Assembly: GCA_029972135.1 (NCBI GenBank) | Contig: CP124755.1 | Location: 992,001-1,056,000 of the forward strand | Source: Candidatus Thiocaldithrix dubininis | GTDB taxonomy: Bacteria > Pseudomonadota > Gammaproteobacteria > Thiotrichales > Thiotrichaceae | Length of the DNA: 64,000 nucleotides | Direction of reading: 5' to 3' | Shown here: one piece after another, positions 16,248 through 23,635 of the stretch | How positions within the stretch are numbered: position 1 is the first letter of the stretch | How the letters are laid out: the number at the start of each line of letters is the position of its first letter | Position numbers and translations under genes: made by a program | The notes under the pieces: generated by a model | Database searches by the model: none | What the model saw: only the letters and a program-made list of their open reading frames with translations | What the model was told of the DNA's origin: nothing

Positions 16248-18803
16248 TTAAAGGTCACGCCGGAACACATGGCTACGAGCAGTGGCCAGCTTGTCCCAAC
16301 CGGGTTTATGTTCAAGATCCGTCTTTTGCACATTTACCAACACCGTGTTATAGGCAAATGCACCCGCCGGACTGGGTTCGTCTAAGGTTAAAAAGTCGGG
16401 GTTACCCGCACGATCCACGCCATTCTCGTCTAAATCCATCCATGCGCCTTCGTGTAAAACCATGACGCCGGGCATACAACGTTCAGTAACATAAGCTGGC
16501 ACAACGGTTCTGCCACGATCATTGAATACCTCCACGACATCGCCGGTTTTAATGCCCAGCTTTTTCGCATCGGAGGCATTAATGGTCACTTCTTGTTCGT
16601 ATGTTTCACGTAACCAACCAATGTTGTTGAAAATGGAGTGAGTCCGCCAACGAGGATGCGGTGAAATTAAATGATAAGGGTGTTTCGCCATTTTATCGGT
16701 GGCATTCAGCGATTCCCAAGGCTCAATCCATTTTGGAATGGCTGGAATTTCATAACCATAAGCGGTTTTTGTCCAGTCATCGTACTGGGCGAGCGTGGTT
16801 GAGAAGACTTCGATTTTGCCAGACGGGGTTTCCCACTTAACGCCTTTTTCCACATTGTCTTGGAAGGCAACATGTGGGCGTTCCAGAATGAATTTATAAA
16901 CACCGTGCTTTTTGAAATCTTCCCATGACATTTCGACGTTTTGATGATGCTGTACGCCTTCCCACCAAGCGCGTAAATAAGCCTCATCTACATCATCATC
17001 ATGTTGGAAGTAATCCCGTGTTGCACGCGGGTTATATTTTTTACCGAACTGTTCACCGCCTAAGCGATAAGCCAATTCCGTGTAAATTTGGAAGTCTGTT
17101 TTACTTTCGCCCATCGGTTGAATCACTTTGGGGCGGTGAATGTAGTAATGCCCTTTGTACCACGGCAAGGCTACGTCGTGACGTTCAAAGTGTGTAGCTA
17201 TCGGGAATAATACATCTGCCCATAAACCGGATGGGGTAATAGTTGAGTCATTACACACAATGAAATCCAGTTTTTTAATCGCTTGAATTTCTTTGTTGAT
17301 ATTGGTTAATTGGTTGAACCAGTCAGAACCTTGCCAGAAGATACCGCGAATATTCGGGATGACACCATCACCGGCTAACCCGCCCGGCCATAAACCAATT
17401 TCTTCGCGTTTAACATTCGGATAATTTAATACGCAATGCGCCCAACGGTCTGATTTAATCGACTCATAGAACACATTGGCGTATTCATCATAAGGATAAG
17501 CCACCGATTCCGAGTGCCAGCCTTTACCAATCCCTTCTGCACAACCGCCTAATTTACCAATATTGCCTGTCATGGCTTGTAATGCGGCCGCCATACGGTT
17601 GTATTGTTCGCCGTAAGCATTGCGTCCCGGTGCCCATGAAGCTTTTAAGGCAGCGGGTTTAGTAGTGGCATACATTTCTGCTAACTTTTTAATATCGTCG
17701 GCTGAAACGCCACAAACTTGTGCCGCCCATTCTGGGGTTTTCGGCGTATTGTCATATTTACCTAGGATATAATCCTTAAAGTTTTCATGACCATTCGCCC
17801 ATTCTGGCATAGTGCCAGCGTCCATACCTTGCACGAATTTGTTAATGAATTCTTGATCTTGCCAATTATTGGCAAAGATATGATGCGCCATACCCGCCAT
17901 CATAGCTGCGTCGGTATTGGGGCGAATCGGAATCCACCATGCATCATAGGCAGCGGCAGAATCGGTATATTGCGGATCAACTAAAACAAACTTACAGCCT
18001 TTTTGTTTAGCCATACGCATGTAATAGAAGGTATTGCCACCGTGGAAGGTATAAGCCGGATTCCAACCCCACATAATAATCAGTTTGGAATGGGCAAACG
18101 CATCATCTTCGTTACCGTCTTGAATCGTACCAAATGTAATGCGCGAGCTAAATTTCGTACCTTCATAAGATGGAATCGACCATGAACTGGTACGGCAGCC
18201 AAACATGCCTAAGAAGCGGCCTAATAAGCCTTCCACTTGGTCAGATTTATGCAAAACACCGTAAGACGCGCCTGCATAGGATTGGTCAAGTAAAGCGGTT
18301 GGTCCATACTTTTCTTTTAATTCCAGCATTTTACCCGCAACGTGGTCTAAGGCTTCATTCCACGAGGCGCGTTTAAATTTACCTTCGCCGCGTGCGCCCG
18401 TGCGAATCATCGGATAAAGCAGGCGTTCTTGCGAATACAAGCGGGCGCGATAAGAACGGCCGCGTAAACAGGCGCGTAACTGCGGTTCTTCAAAGGTATC
18501 TTTACCGAATTCGCCGTCTTTTTGATAACGCCCATCATCTGTGGATAGACGAACGATAACATCGCCTTTTTTGTGTGCAACTAACATATGGCGCGAACCA
18601 CAGTTATGCGCACAACTGGTTACTACGGTCTCTAAATCATTGTCACGTGGGTAAGGTTCGTAAGCGAACGCCTTCGCCTCTTTAGTGTGAACTAAGCCAC
18701 CTGCTGCAATAGCTGCTGAACCGGCCGCTGAGGTCTTCAAAAAGGTGCGACGATCCATCTTTAGAGCAGATGCTAATTTTGTTTGCCAATCATTGCTACT
18801 CAT
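16248..18803 (-). CDS. Tat-exported DMSO-reductase-family molybdoenzyme, catalytic subunit
   Basis: An 851-residue bis-MGD oxidoreductase. DRRTFLKTSAAGSAA at residues 17-31 is a Tat signal, so it works in the periplasm. The cluster-binding segment reads C64-x3-C68-x3-H72...C112 (CAHNCGSRHM, later RACLRGRS): the third ligand position of DmsA-type proteins is His instead of Cys. The sequence around GARGEGKFKRASW, VDPQYTDSAAAYDAWWIPIRP and PGRNAYGEQYNRM is closest by eye to DmsA. Ser212 (in PSYEG) aligns with the DmsA molybdenum ligand, but the alignment is manual. Substrate unknown: sulfoxide, N-oxide, or a sulfur or other oxyanion are all possible. No NrfD/DmsC anchor is encoded. Confidence 0.88.
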   Translation of the reverse strand: MSSNDWQTKLASALKMDRRTFLKTSAAGSAAIAAGGLVHTKEAKAFAYEPYPRDNDLETVVTSCAHNCGSRHMLVAHKKGDVIVRLSTDDGRYQKDGEFGKDTFEEPQLRACLRGRSYRARLYSQERLLYPMIRTGARGEGKFKRASWNEALDHVAGKMLELKEKYGPTALLDQSYAGASYGVLHKSDQVEGLLGRFLGMFGCRTSSWSIPSYEGTKFSSRITFGTIQDGNEDDAFAHSKLIIMWGWNPAYTFHGGNTFYYMRMAKQKGCKFVLVDPQYTDSAAAYDAWWIPIRPNTDAAMMAGMAHHIFANNWQDQEFINKFVQGMDAGTMPEWANGHENFKDYILGKYDNTPKTPEWAAQVCGVSADDIKKLAEMYATTKPAALKASWAPGRNAYGEQYNRMAAALQAMTGNIGKLGGCAEGIGKGWHSESVAYPYDEYANVFYESIKSDRWAHCVLNYPNVKREEIGLWPGGLAGDGVIPNIRGIFWQGSDWFNQLTNINKEIQAIKKLDFIVCNDSTITPSGLWADVLFPIATHFERHDVALPWYKGHYYIHRPKVIQPMGESKTDFQIYTELAYRLGGEQFGKKYNPRATRDYFQHDDDVDEAYLRAWWEGVQHHQNVEMSWEDFKKHGVYKFILERPHVAFQDNVEKGVKWETPSGKIEVFSTTLAQYDDWTKTAYGYEIPAIPKWIEPWESLNATDKMAKHPYHLISPHPRWRTHSIFNNIGWLRETYEQEVTINASDAKKLGIKTGDVVEVFNDRGRTVVPAYVTERCMPGVMVLHEGAWMDLDENGVDRAGNPDFLTLDEPSPAGAFAYNTVLVNVQKTDLEHKPGWDKLATARSHVFRRDL

Positions 18804-18823
18804 TGCAAATCCTCTGGTTATGG

Positions 18824-20068
18824 CTATTTTGCTGGCGCAGCAGCGCTAGTCGGTTGGGTAGCAGCCGGGGTATTGCTACCCTGAATTAAAAAGCGTAAGT
18901 CAGACTCGGTGGGGCGATCTTTAGCCCACTCAGGAGTTGGGGTAGCGCCCGGCCATGCATGACGTGGATAAGGGAAGCTAATACGATACCAAGCCCGTCC
19001 ACCGTGGCAGCCATAACAACTATCGCTATTTAATGCGCCTTCTTTCTCAATTTCGGCAGGTTTTAAGAAGTTAACATTGTGGCGGCTGGTACGAATACCC
19101 GCATGGCACAATAAACAGTTATTTTGGAAGGTTGCACCACTTTCATGCCAAGGCCCTGATAATCCCATATTTTTATAAGGAAATTGACCATGACACATTA
19201 AACAGACATTCGGATCAACCATTTTACGCATGGTTAAATCGGGCTGTGAATTAACATCTGCACCGCTAGTTTCTTCACGCGGATCATTGCCTTGGTGACA
19301 AGTAGTACAGCTAAAATTCGTAACTTTCTTTACAAAAGGCGTCATTAAATGCCGTTGGTGGAAGGTTTTTTGTGAGCCTTCATAAGTATCTAAAGTTTGA
19401 TACCACGCTAAGGTATTGTCTTTATTTAAACCTGCTGGCGATGTATCGCGTACATTGGTATCTAACACTTCTTGATGGCATTTTAAACAATCCGCATCAG
19501 TGGCTTTATCAATCGCGGGTTTAAAGTGAATGGGATCCCAACGGGCTTTCTCATAATTCTTGGTGGGAGGATCTAAAGCTGCCACAGCTTTAGTTTCAAT
19601 TGTTTGTACAGCATTTTCGACTTTTGCTTCAATTTTAGCACTTGTATCTAGTGTATTTTGGTCGACTTGCTTAATAATTTCCTGTGTTTTTTCTTGAACC
19701 GCTTCTACCTTTTGTTCAATTTTAGCAGCGGCGACAGCAGTGTCTTGCTTGATTTCTTGTACTACTGTTTCGGTTTTTTCTACGACTGCTTGTGCATCGC
19801 TCTTAAGCGTTTGTGCAACCGTTTGAGCCGTTGCCTCCAGCTTTTGGTCTATACTGGGGGCACTGCTTGCTTGCGTTACTGATTGGCTACTTGCACTGGT
19901 TGTACTAGACACTGTACTAAGCGCCGGATAAGTAACGGAGTTATTCGCTGCTTCGGAGCTAGCATCGGTGTGTAGGATGATACCTGCTAACACTACCGCC
20001 ATCACCGCAACCCCTATTATGCTGGATAGCAGCAATGCTCCAAGAAACCACTGTTTACCTAAACCCAT
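18824..20068 (-). CDS. Membrane-anchored pentahaem cytochrome c with coiled-coil stalk
   Basis: A 414-residue cytochrome. A membrane helix (about residues 9-31) anchors it; residues 32-70 are Ser/Thr/Ala-rich; residues 72-165 are a long Lys/Glu/Gln/Ala coiled coil. The C-terminal domain holds five CxxCH motifs (CLKCH at 194, then CTTCH, CLMCH, CLLCH, CYGCH) and further His residues that could be distal ligands. It probably moves electrons between the quinone pool or periplasm and the molybdoenzyme encoded 20 bases downstream, replacing a DmsC/NrfD anchor. The stalk between membrane and haems is unusual. The Pro/Thr/Ala-rich C-terminal tail resembles that of the 4Fe-4S subunit. Confidence 0.85.
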   Translation of the reverse strand: MGLGKQWFLGALLLSSIIGVAVMAVVLAGIILHTDASSEAANNSVTYPALSTVSSTTSASSQSVTQASSAPSIDQKLEATAQTVAQTLKSDAQAVVEKTETVVQEIKQDTAVAAAKIEQKVEAVQEKTQEIIKQVDQNTLDTSAKIEAKVENAVQTIETKAVAALDPPTKNYEKARWDPIHFKPAIDKATDADCLKCHQEVLDTNVRDTSPAGLNKDNTLAWYQTLDTYEGSQKTFHQRHLMTPFVKKVTNFSCTTCHQGNDPREETSGADVNSQPDLTMRKMVDPNVCLMCHGQFPYKNMGLSGPWHESGATFQNNCLLCHAGIRTSRHNVNFLKPAEIEKEGALNSDSCYGCHGGRAWYRISFPYPRHAWPGATPTPEWAKDRPTESDLRFLIQGSNTPAATQPTSAAAPAK

Positions 20069-20093
20069 GAAATTTACTCCGTTTTAGCTGGAA

Positions 20094-20120
20094 AGAATCG
20101 GGTAGTGATTACCCGATTCT
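20094..20120 (-). terminator. Intercistronic hairpin (attenuator/terminator)
   Basis: A perfect 11-base stem (agaatcgggta at 20094-20104, tacccgattct at 20110-20120) with a 5-base loop, followed on the minus strand by TTTCC. It lies between the repeat-protein gene and the cytochrome gene and may cause partial termination or mRNA processing inside the operon. Confidence 0.6.
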
Positions 20121-20121
20121 C

Positions 20122-20148
20122 CCAAACGTTTCAGGTGAAGACGTTTGG
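20122..20148 (-). other. Second intercistronic hairpin
   Basis: Arms ccaaacgt (20122-20129) and acgtttgg (20141-20148), 11-base loop, two bases from the neighbouring hairpin. In tandem the two could stabilise the 3' end of the upstream repeat-protein message. Confidence 0.45.
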
Positions 20149-20169
20149 ATCCTTGTTGTGAGAATTGAC

Positions 20170-21099
20170 TTATTGAGCGGGTGGTGTCCATTGACCAGCC
20201 ATGCCAGACATACCTTGCATACCGGACATGCCGCCCATGCCAGACATACCGCCCATGCCAGACATACCTTGCATACCTGACATGCCGCCCATACCACTCA
20301 TACCTGACATGCCGCCCATACCACTCATACCTGACATGCCGCCCATGCCAGACATGCCGCCCATGCCAGACATGCCGCCCATGCCAGACATGCCGTCCAT
20401 ACCGCTCATGCCTTGCATACCAGACATACCGCCCATGCCACTCATGCCTTGCATACCGGACATGCCACTCATACCAGACATGCCGTCCATACCGCTCATG
20501 CCTTGCATACCAGACATGCCGCCCATGCCACTCATACCAGACATGCCGTCCATACCGCTCATGCCTTGCATACCTGACATGCCGCCCATACCAGACATAC
20601 CGCCCATGCCACTCATACCGGACATGCCGCCCATGCCACTCATACCAGACATGCCGTCCATACCGCTCATGCCTTGCATACCGGACATGCCGCCCATACC
20701 ACTCATACCAGACATACCGCCCATGCCACTCATTCCGGACATACCGCCCATGCCACTCATTCCGGACATACCGCCCATGCCACTCATACCGGACATGCCG
20801 CCCATGCCAGACATACCTTGCATACCGGACATGCCGCCCATACCAGACATGCCACTCATGCCTTGTTGAGCAGGTACCCAAGCCCAAACACCTTGAGCCG
20901 GTAGCCAAGTCCAATAACCTTGTGCTTGCTGACCGCTCATGCCAGACATGCCGCTCATGCCAGACATACCACCCATGCCACTCATACCAGACATGCCACT
21001 CATACCAGACATGCCTTGTTGTACATCAGCCATAGCTAATGATGAGCAAAGTACTGTGCCAACTAATGCAGCTAAGGTTTTTTTAGTGAGCTGTTTCAT
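20170..21099 (-). CDS. Exported Met-Xaa-Gly triplet-repeat protein
   Basis: A 309-residue protein. Residues 1-24 are a signal peptide (LCSSLAMA-D). Residues 30-56 are nine and residues 81-302 are seventy-four uninterrupted triplets M-X-G, where X is Ser, Gly, Gln, Asp or once Ala; the two blocks are split by an aromatic segment GYWTWLPAQGVWAWVPAQQ (61-79). The tail is QWTPPAQ. Gly at every third residue suggests a polyglycine-II or collagen-like extended helix bundle; the many Met could bind copper or scavenge oxidants. Function unknown; a structural role, for example around sulfur inclusions, is only a guess. AGGAGG precedes the ATG. It is the second gene of the molybdoenzyme operon. Confidence 0.8.
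   Translation of the reverse strand: MKQLTKKTLAALVGTVLCSSLAMADVQQGMSGMSGMSGMSGMGGMSGMSGMSGMSGQQAQGYWTWLPAQGVWAWVPAQQGMSGMSGMGGMSGMQGMSGMGGMSGMSGMGGMSGMSGMGGMSGMSGMGGMSGMSGMGGMSGMQGMSGMDGMSGMSGMGGMSGMSGMGGMSGMGGMSGMQGMSGMDGMSGMSGMGGMSGMQGMSGMDGMSGMSGMSGMQGMSGMGGMSGMQGMSGMDGMSGMGGMSGMGGMSGMGGMSGMSGMGGMSGMSGMGGMSGMQGMSGMGGMSGMGGMSGMQGMSGMAGQWTPPAQ
20194..20859 (-). repeat. Tandem 9-base repeat array, main block
   Basis: Seventy-four consecutive 9-base units coding M-X-G. Higher-order units of 27 and 36 bases recur (MSG-MSG-MGG, and MSG-MQG-MSG-MDG). Because the unit is a multiple of three, all opposite-strand and shifted frames also stay open and produce meaningless long reading frames. Confidence 0.95.
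20932..21012 (-). repeat. Tandem 9-base repeat array, N-terminal block
   Basis: Nine consecutive M-X-G units (eight MSG and one MGG), separated from the main block by the Trp-rich segment. Confidence 0.9.
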
Positions 21100-21140
21100 G
21101 AAAGCCTCCTGAAAAATTTTTAATATGAATAAAATTACAA

Positions 21141-21449
21141 TTACTGGTGATGCCAGCCCCGAATATCATAACGACCAGTCATGCCCGCATGATTAAACGG
21201 TGTGAACCAATTACCTTGGTTTTCGAGAAAATGCAAGGATGATGGATAAGGTTCTGTTACACCGTGCAGCGCTTTTTGATACCAAGCTGCGTCTTTTTTG
21301 ACTTCAGTAATGACGGGTGCGTTAGCGGGACGCTCAGAAGGGTTTGTACCCGCAATATAAGGAATGTCTTCAGCCATTGCGCTTGTATTGCCTAGAATGA
21401 TGCATAAACTGATAGCCACCAAAGTGCGCCGAAGGGGTCGCATTAGCAT
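21141..21449 (-). CDS. Small secreted protein, first gene of the molybdoenzyme operon
   Basis: A 102-residue protein of unknown family. A signal peptide (about residues 1-24, ending TSAMA-E) is followed by a soluble domain with YIAGTNPSERPANAP, then DAAWYQKALHGV, and a Trp/His-rich end (RGWHHQ). No Cys is present, so it is not a cytochrome. The start is set by GAGGAG nine bases upstream of the ATG at 21449; a longer frame begins at 21500 without a ribosome site and would hide the signal peptide. It lies about 48 bases downstream of the predicted sigma54 start site. Periplasmic accessory factor of the molybdoenzyme system is the best inference. Confidence 0.65.
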   Translation of the reverse strand: MLMRPLRRTLVAISLCIILGNTSAMAEDIPYIAGTNPSERPANAPVITEVKKDAAWYQKALHGVTEPYPSSLHFLENQGNWFTPFNHAGMTGRYDIRGWHHQ

Positions 21450-21507
21450 ATGTATAGTCTCCTCGATGATAGCTAGTACTTTATAGTGCAGTTTCGGCAT
21501 TAACTTA

Positions 21508-21523
21508 AGCAGGTTATGTGCCA
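21508..21523 (-). promoter_or_regulatory. Sigma54 (-24/-12) promoter of the molybdoenzyme operon
   Basis: On the minus strand the sequence is TGGCACATAACCTGCT. It matches the RpoN consensus TGGCACG-N4-TTGCW at all but two fixed positions, with the invariant GG and GC exactly ten bases apart. It lies 59-74 bases upstream of the ATG at 21449. The gene for an NtrC-type activator is encoded divergently next door. Confidence 0.75.
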
Positions 21524-21610
21524 GAGTTGGTTTAATTAGATATGTATGTGATAATGAAATAATTATTTATTTATTAGTAATTTAGTAAACTATTATTTCT
21601 AATTTTTAAA

Positions 21611-21623
21611 TGACATTATGTCA
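21611..21623. promoter_or_regulatory. Palindrome TGACA-N3-TGTCA, site 1
   Basis: Exact inverted repeat tgacattatgtca, about 90 bases upstream of the sigma54 promoter. Candidate enhancer site for the NtrC-type regulator encoded at 23636. Confidence 0.65.
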
Positions 21624-21633
21624 TGTTTAACAC

Positions 21634-21646
21634 TGACACTCTGTCA
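21634..21646. promoter_or_regulatory. Palindrome TGACA-N3-TGTCA, site 2
   Basis: Exact inverted repeat tgacactctgtca, centre 23 bases from site 1. Confidence 0.65.
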
Positions 21647-21662
21647 GTTGTTTCTATTCTTA

Positions 21663-21675
21663 AGACAATTTGTCA
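21663..21675. promoter_or_regulatory. Palindrome AGACA-N3-TGTCA, site 3
   Basis: Same motif with one mismatch (agacaatttgtca), centre 29 bases from site 2 and 45 bases before the kinase start codon; may also govern the plus-strand regulatory operon. Confidence 0.55.
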
Positions 21676-21719
21676 TAATATTCATAAGCCGTTCATTAAT
21701 AATTTAGGTAGCCGTCTGT

Positions 21720-23630
21720 ATGTCCGTAAAGTTCTGGCACGTCTATCCCACTTCCTTAAATCAGCGCTTTATTCTCTTTCTAATCAGCATAATGGGTATT
21801 TTATCCATTAGTTTTTTACTGATCTTTGTTTATTTTTATAATGCGCAGCTAACCGATGAACGTAGTAGTGCTTCGCAAGCCGTTAGTATGCTGCTTAAAT
21901 CTTCACTGGAGCGGGCTATGTTGCAGCGTGATTTACCCGGTTTGAGGGCAATCGTGCATGACTTGGGGCAACAAGCTGAAATTCAGGATGTCATGATTTT
22001 GCATCCTAAGGGCGAGATTCGTTTTTCCGCAGATGAAAAAAAACTAGGGCAATCTGGGCAAGCAATTATTCAAAGTTTTTGTCCTAATTGTCAGGCTAAA
22101 GACTTATTAACAGCGACTGATACACGTTTTTTAGTTGATCAACAGAGTGGTCAGGAAATCTTACGTTCCTTTCAGCCGGTTGCAAATAAACCGCAATGTA
22201 TGGGCTGTCACGGCTCGGCAACTGAGCATCCGGTTAATGGTATTTTAGTGGTTGACTATAAAGCACAGCCATTACGTCAAAAAAGTTGGCTTACTGTGTT
22301 TGTGCTAGGTATATCTGGCACGATTGCTTTAGTTTTTAGCGCGTTAGCCTCTTGGTGGTTTATGCGGCGTTTTGTGTTAAAGCCAGTAGCAAGCTTAAAT
22401 AATGCCAGTCAGTCCATTGCCGCAGGTAAACTCAATACCCAAGTGCGGCTCAATGGGCAAGATGAAATGGCGCAGTTGGCAAAAAGCTTTAATAAAATGG
22501 CCAACCACTTAGAGCAAAGCCATACAGCGCTTAAAAATCGTGAGCAATTTTTGCAAGGGTTGCTGGATGCCTTACCTGATGGTGTTCGAGTGATTGATGC
22601 AAATTATTGCATTATTGCCGCGAATCAAACCTACGCCCAACAAAGTGGTTATGCGTCTATTCAAGCCTTATTACAACAGCCTTGTTATAAAGTGACTTAT
22701 CAGCGAGATACGCCGTGCCAGTCCACGGCGCGTACTTGCCCTATGCAATGTCTAACACCTGAACAACCCACTGTAAAATTTATGGAAATATTACAGCGTG
22801 CGGATGGTTCAGCCTTATCCACGGAAGTTTATGCGGCGCAATTAACGCTGAATGTTGGCAAATCACAGCGTTTGCTAGTCGAAGCCGTGCGCGATTTAGA
22901 GCAAGCGGTGCATTATTCCCATGAACAAAAAATGTCAGCTTTAGGGGAATTAGCCGCAGGCGTCGCGCATGAAATTCATAATCCATTAGCTTCTGTGCGC
23001 ATTGCTTTACAGGCGAGTGATCAATTGTTAAATGCTGAAAGCAGCAAGGCGAATGTAGAAGAATTGCGGAGTTATTTACAGCTAGTAGACGAGCGGGTCG
23101 AGCAATGTTTAGATATTACGCATCGTTTATTAAAGCTGGGTTCGCTTGCCAGCGCTTATCCTGAACTAGTCGATGTAAATCAGGTTATTCAGGAAACCAT
23201 CTCCTTGCTACGTTTTGAACAACAACAATTGCATATTCAAGAACAAGTTCAACTGAGTGCTGAGCCAGTACGTATTTTGGCGGCGGATAATGATTTGCGC
23301 ATGATTGTTTTAAATTTAGTGCAAAACGCATTTCATGCCATGCCGCACGGCGGCGTACTGAGCATTCAGACGTATAAACAAGCAGGGCTAATTGTGATTC
23401 GGATTGGTGACACAGGCGTAGGCATTCCTGATGAAGTATTAGCACATATTTTTGATCCCTTTTTTAGTCGTCGTCCCGGCAACCAACGCGGTATGGGCTT
23501 AGGGTTGACGATTACGCATACGCTAGTGACACAACATCAGGGGCGAATTGAGGTCGAACGACGCTTATCTGGCGGTACTGTGTTTAGCGTGATGTTTTTC
23601 GATGCAGATGATGAACGGAGTACGGTGTAA
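21720..23630 (+). CDS. Sensor histidine kinase with periplasmic haem-c motif
   Basis: A 636-residue inner-membrane kinase. Order: membrane helix (about 17-39), periplasmic sensor (40-190), second helix (about 192-215), HAMP (about 215-265), PAS (about 275-390), HisKA with the phosphorylated His in GVAHEIHNPLASVR (about 416), HATPase_c with GDTGVGIPDEV and GMGLGLTITHTLV. The sensor contains a c-type haem motif CMGCH (160-164) and a CPNC pair (121-124), pointing to haem-based redox or gas sensing. The PAS also carries several Cys (PCYK, PCQS, CPMQC). Its gene is 5 bases before the NtrC-type regulator and divergent from the molybdoenzyme operon. Confidence 0.88.
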   Translation: MSVKFWHVYPTSLNQRFILFLISIMGILSISFLLIFVYFYNAQLTDERSSASQAVSMLLKSSLERAMLQRDLPGLRAIVHDLGQQAEIQDVMILHPKGEIRFSADEKKLGQSGQAIIQSFCPNCQAKDLLTATDTRFLVDQQSGQEILRSFQPVANKPQCMGCHGSATEHPVNGILVVDYKAQPLRQKSWLTVFVLGISGTIALVFSALASWWFMRRFVLKPVASLNNASQSIAAGKLNTQVRLNGQDEMAQLAKSFNKMANHLEQSHTALKNREQFLQGLLDALPDGVRVIDANYCIIAANQTYAQQSGYASIQALLQQPCYKVTYQRDTPCQSTARTCPMQCLTPEQPTVKFMEILQRADGSALSTEVYAAQLTLNVGKSQRLLVEAVRDLEQAVHYSHEQKMSALGELAAGVAHEIHNPLASVRIALQASDQLLNAESSKANVEELRSYLQLVDERVEQCLDITHRLLKLGSLASAYPELVDVNQVIQETISLLRFEQQQLHIQEQVQLSAEPVRILAADNDLRMIVLNLVQNAFHAMPHGGVLSIQTYKQAGLIVIRIGDTGVGIPDEVLAHIFDPFFSRRPGNQRGMGLGLTITHTLVTQHQGRIEVERRLSGGTVFSVMFFDADDERSTV

Positions 23631-23635
23631 TTATT

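Noticed and set aside
20084..20914. Minus-strand frame of 276 codons rich in Arg-His-Val/Tyr-Trp repeats
   Set aside because: It is a shifted frame of the same repeat array; the M-X-G frame has a signal peptide and an AGGAGG site.
20181..21035. Long plus-strand reading frames of 222-284 codons across the repeat region (Pro-Met and Cys-Pro-Tyr-rich)
   Set aside because: They are mirror images of the 9-base repeat of the minus-strand gene, without ribosome sites or signal sequences.
21450..21500. Longer start for the small secreted protein at 21500
   Set aside because: It would put 17 residues before the signal peptide and overlap the region of the predicted sigma54 transcription start.
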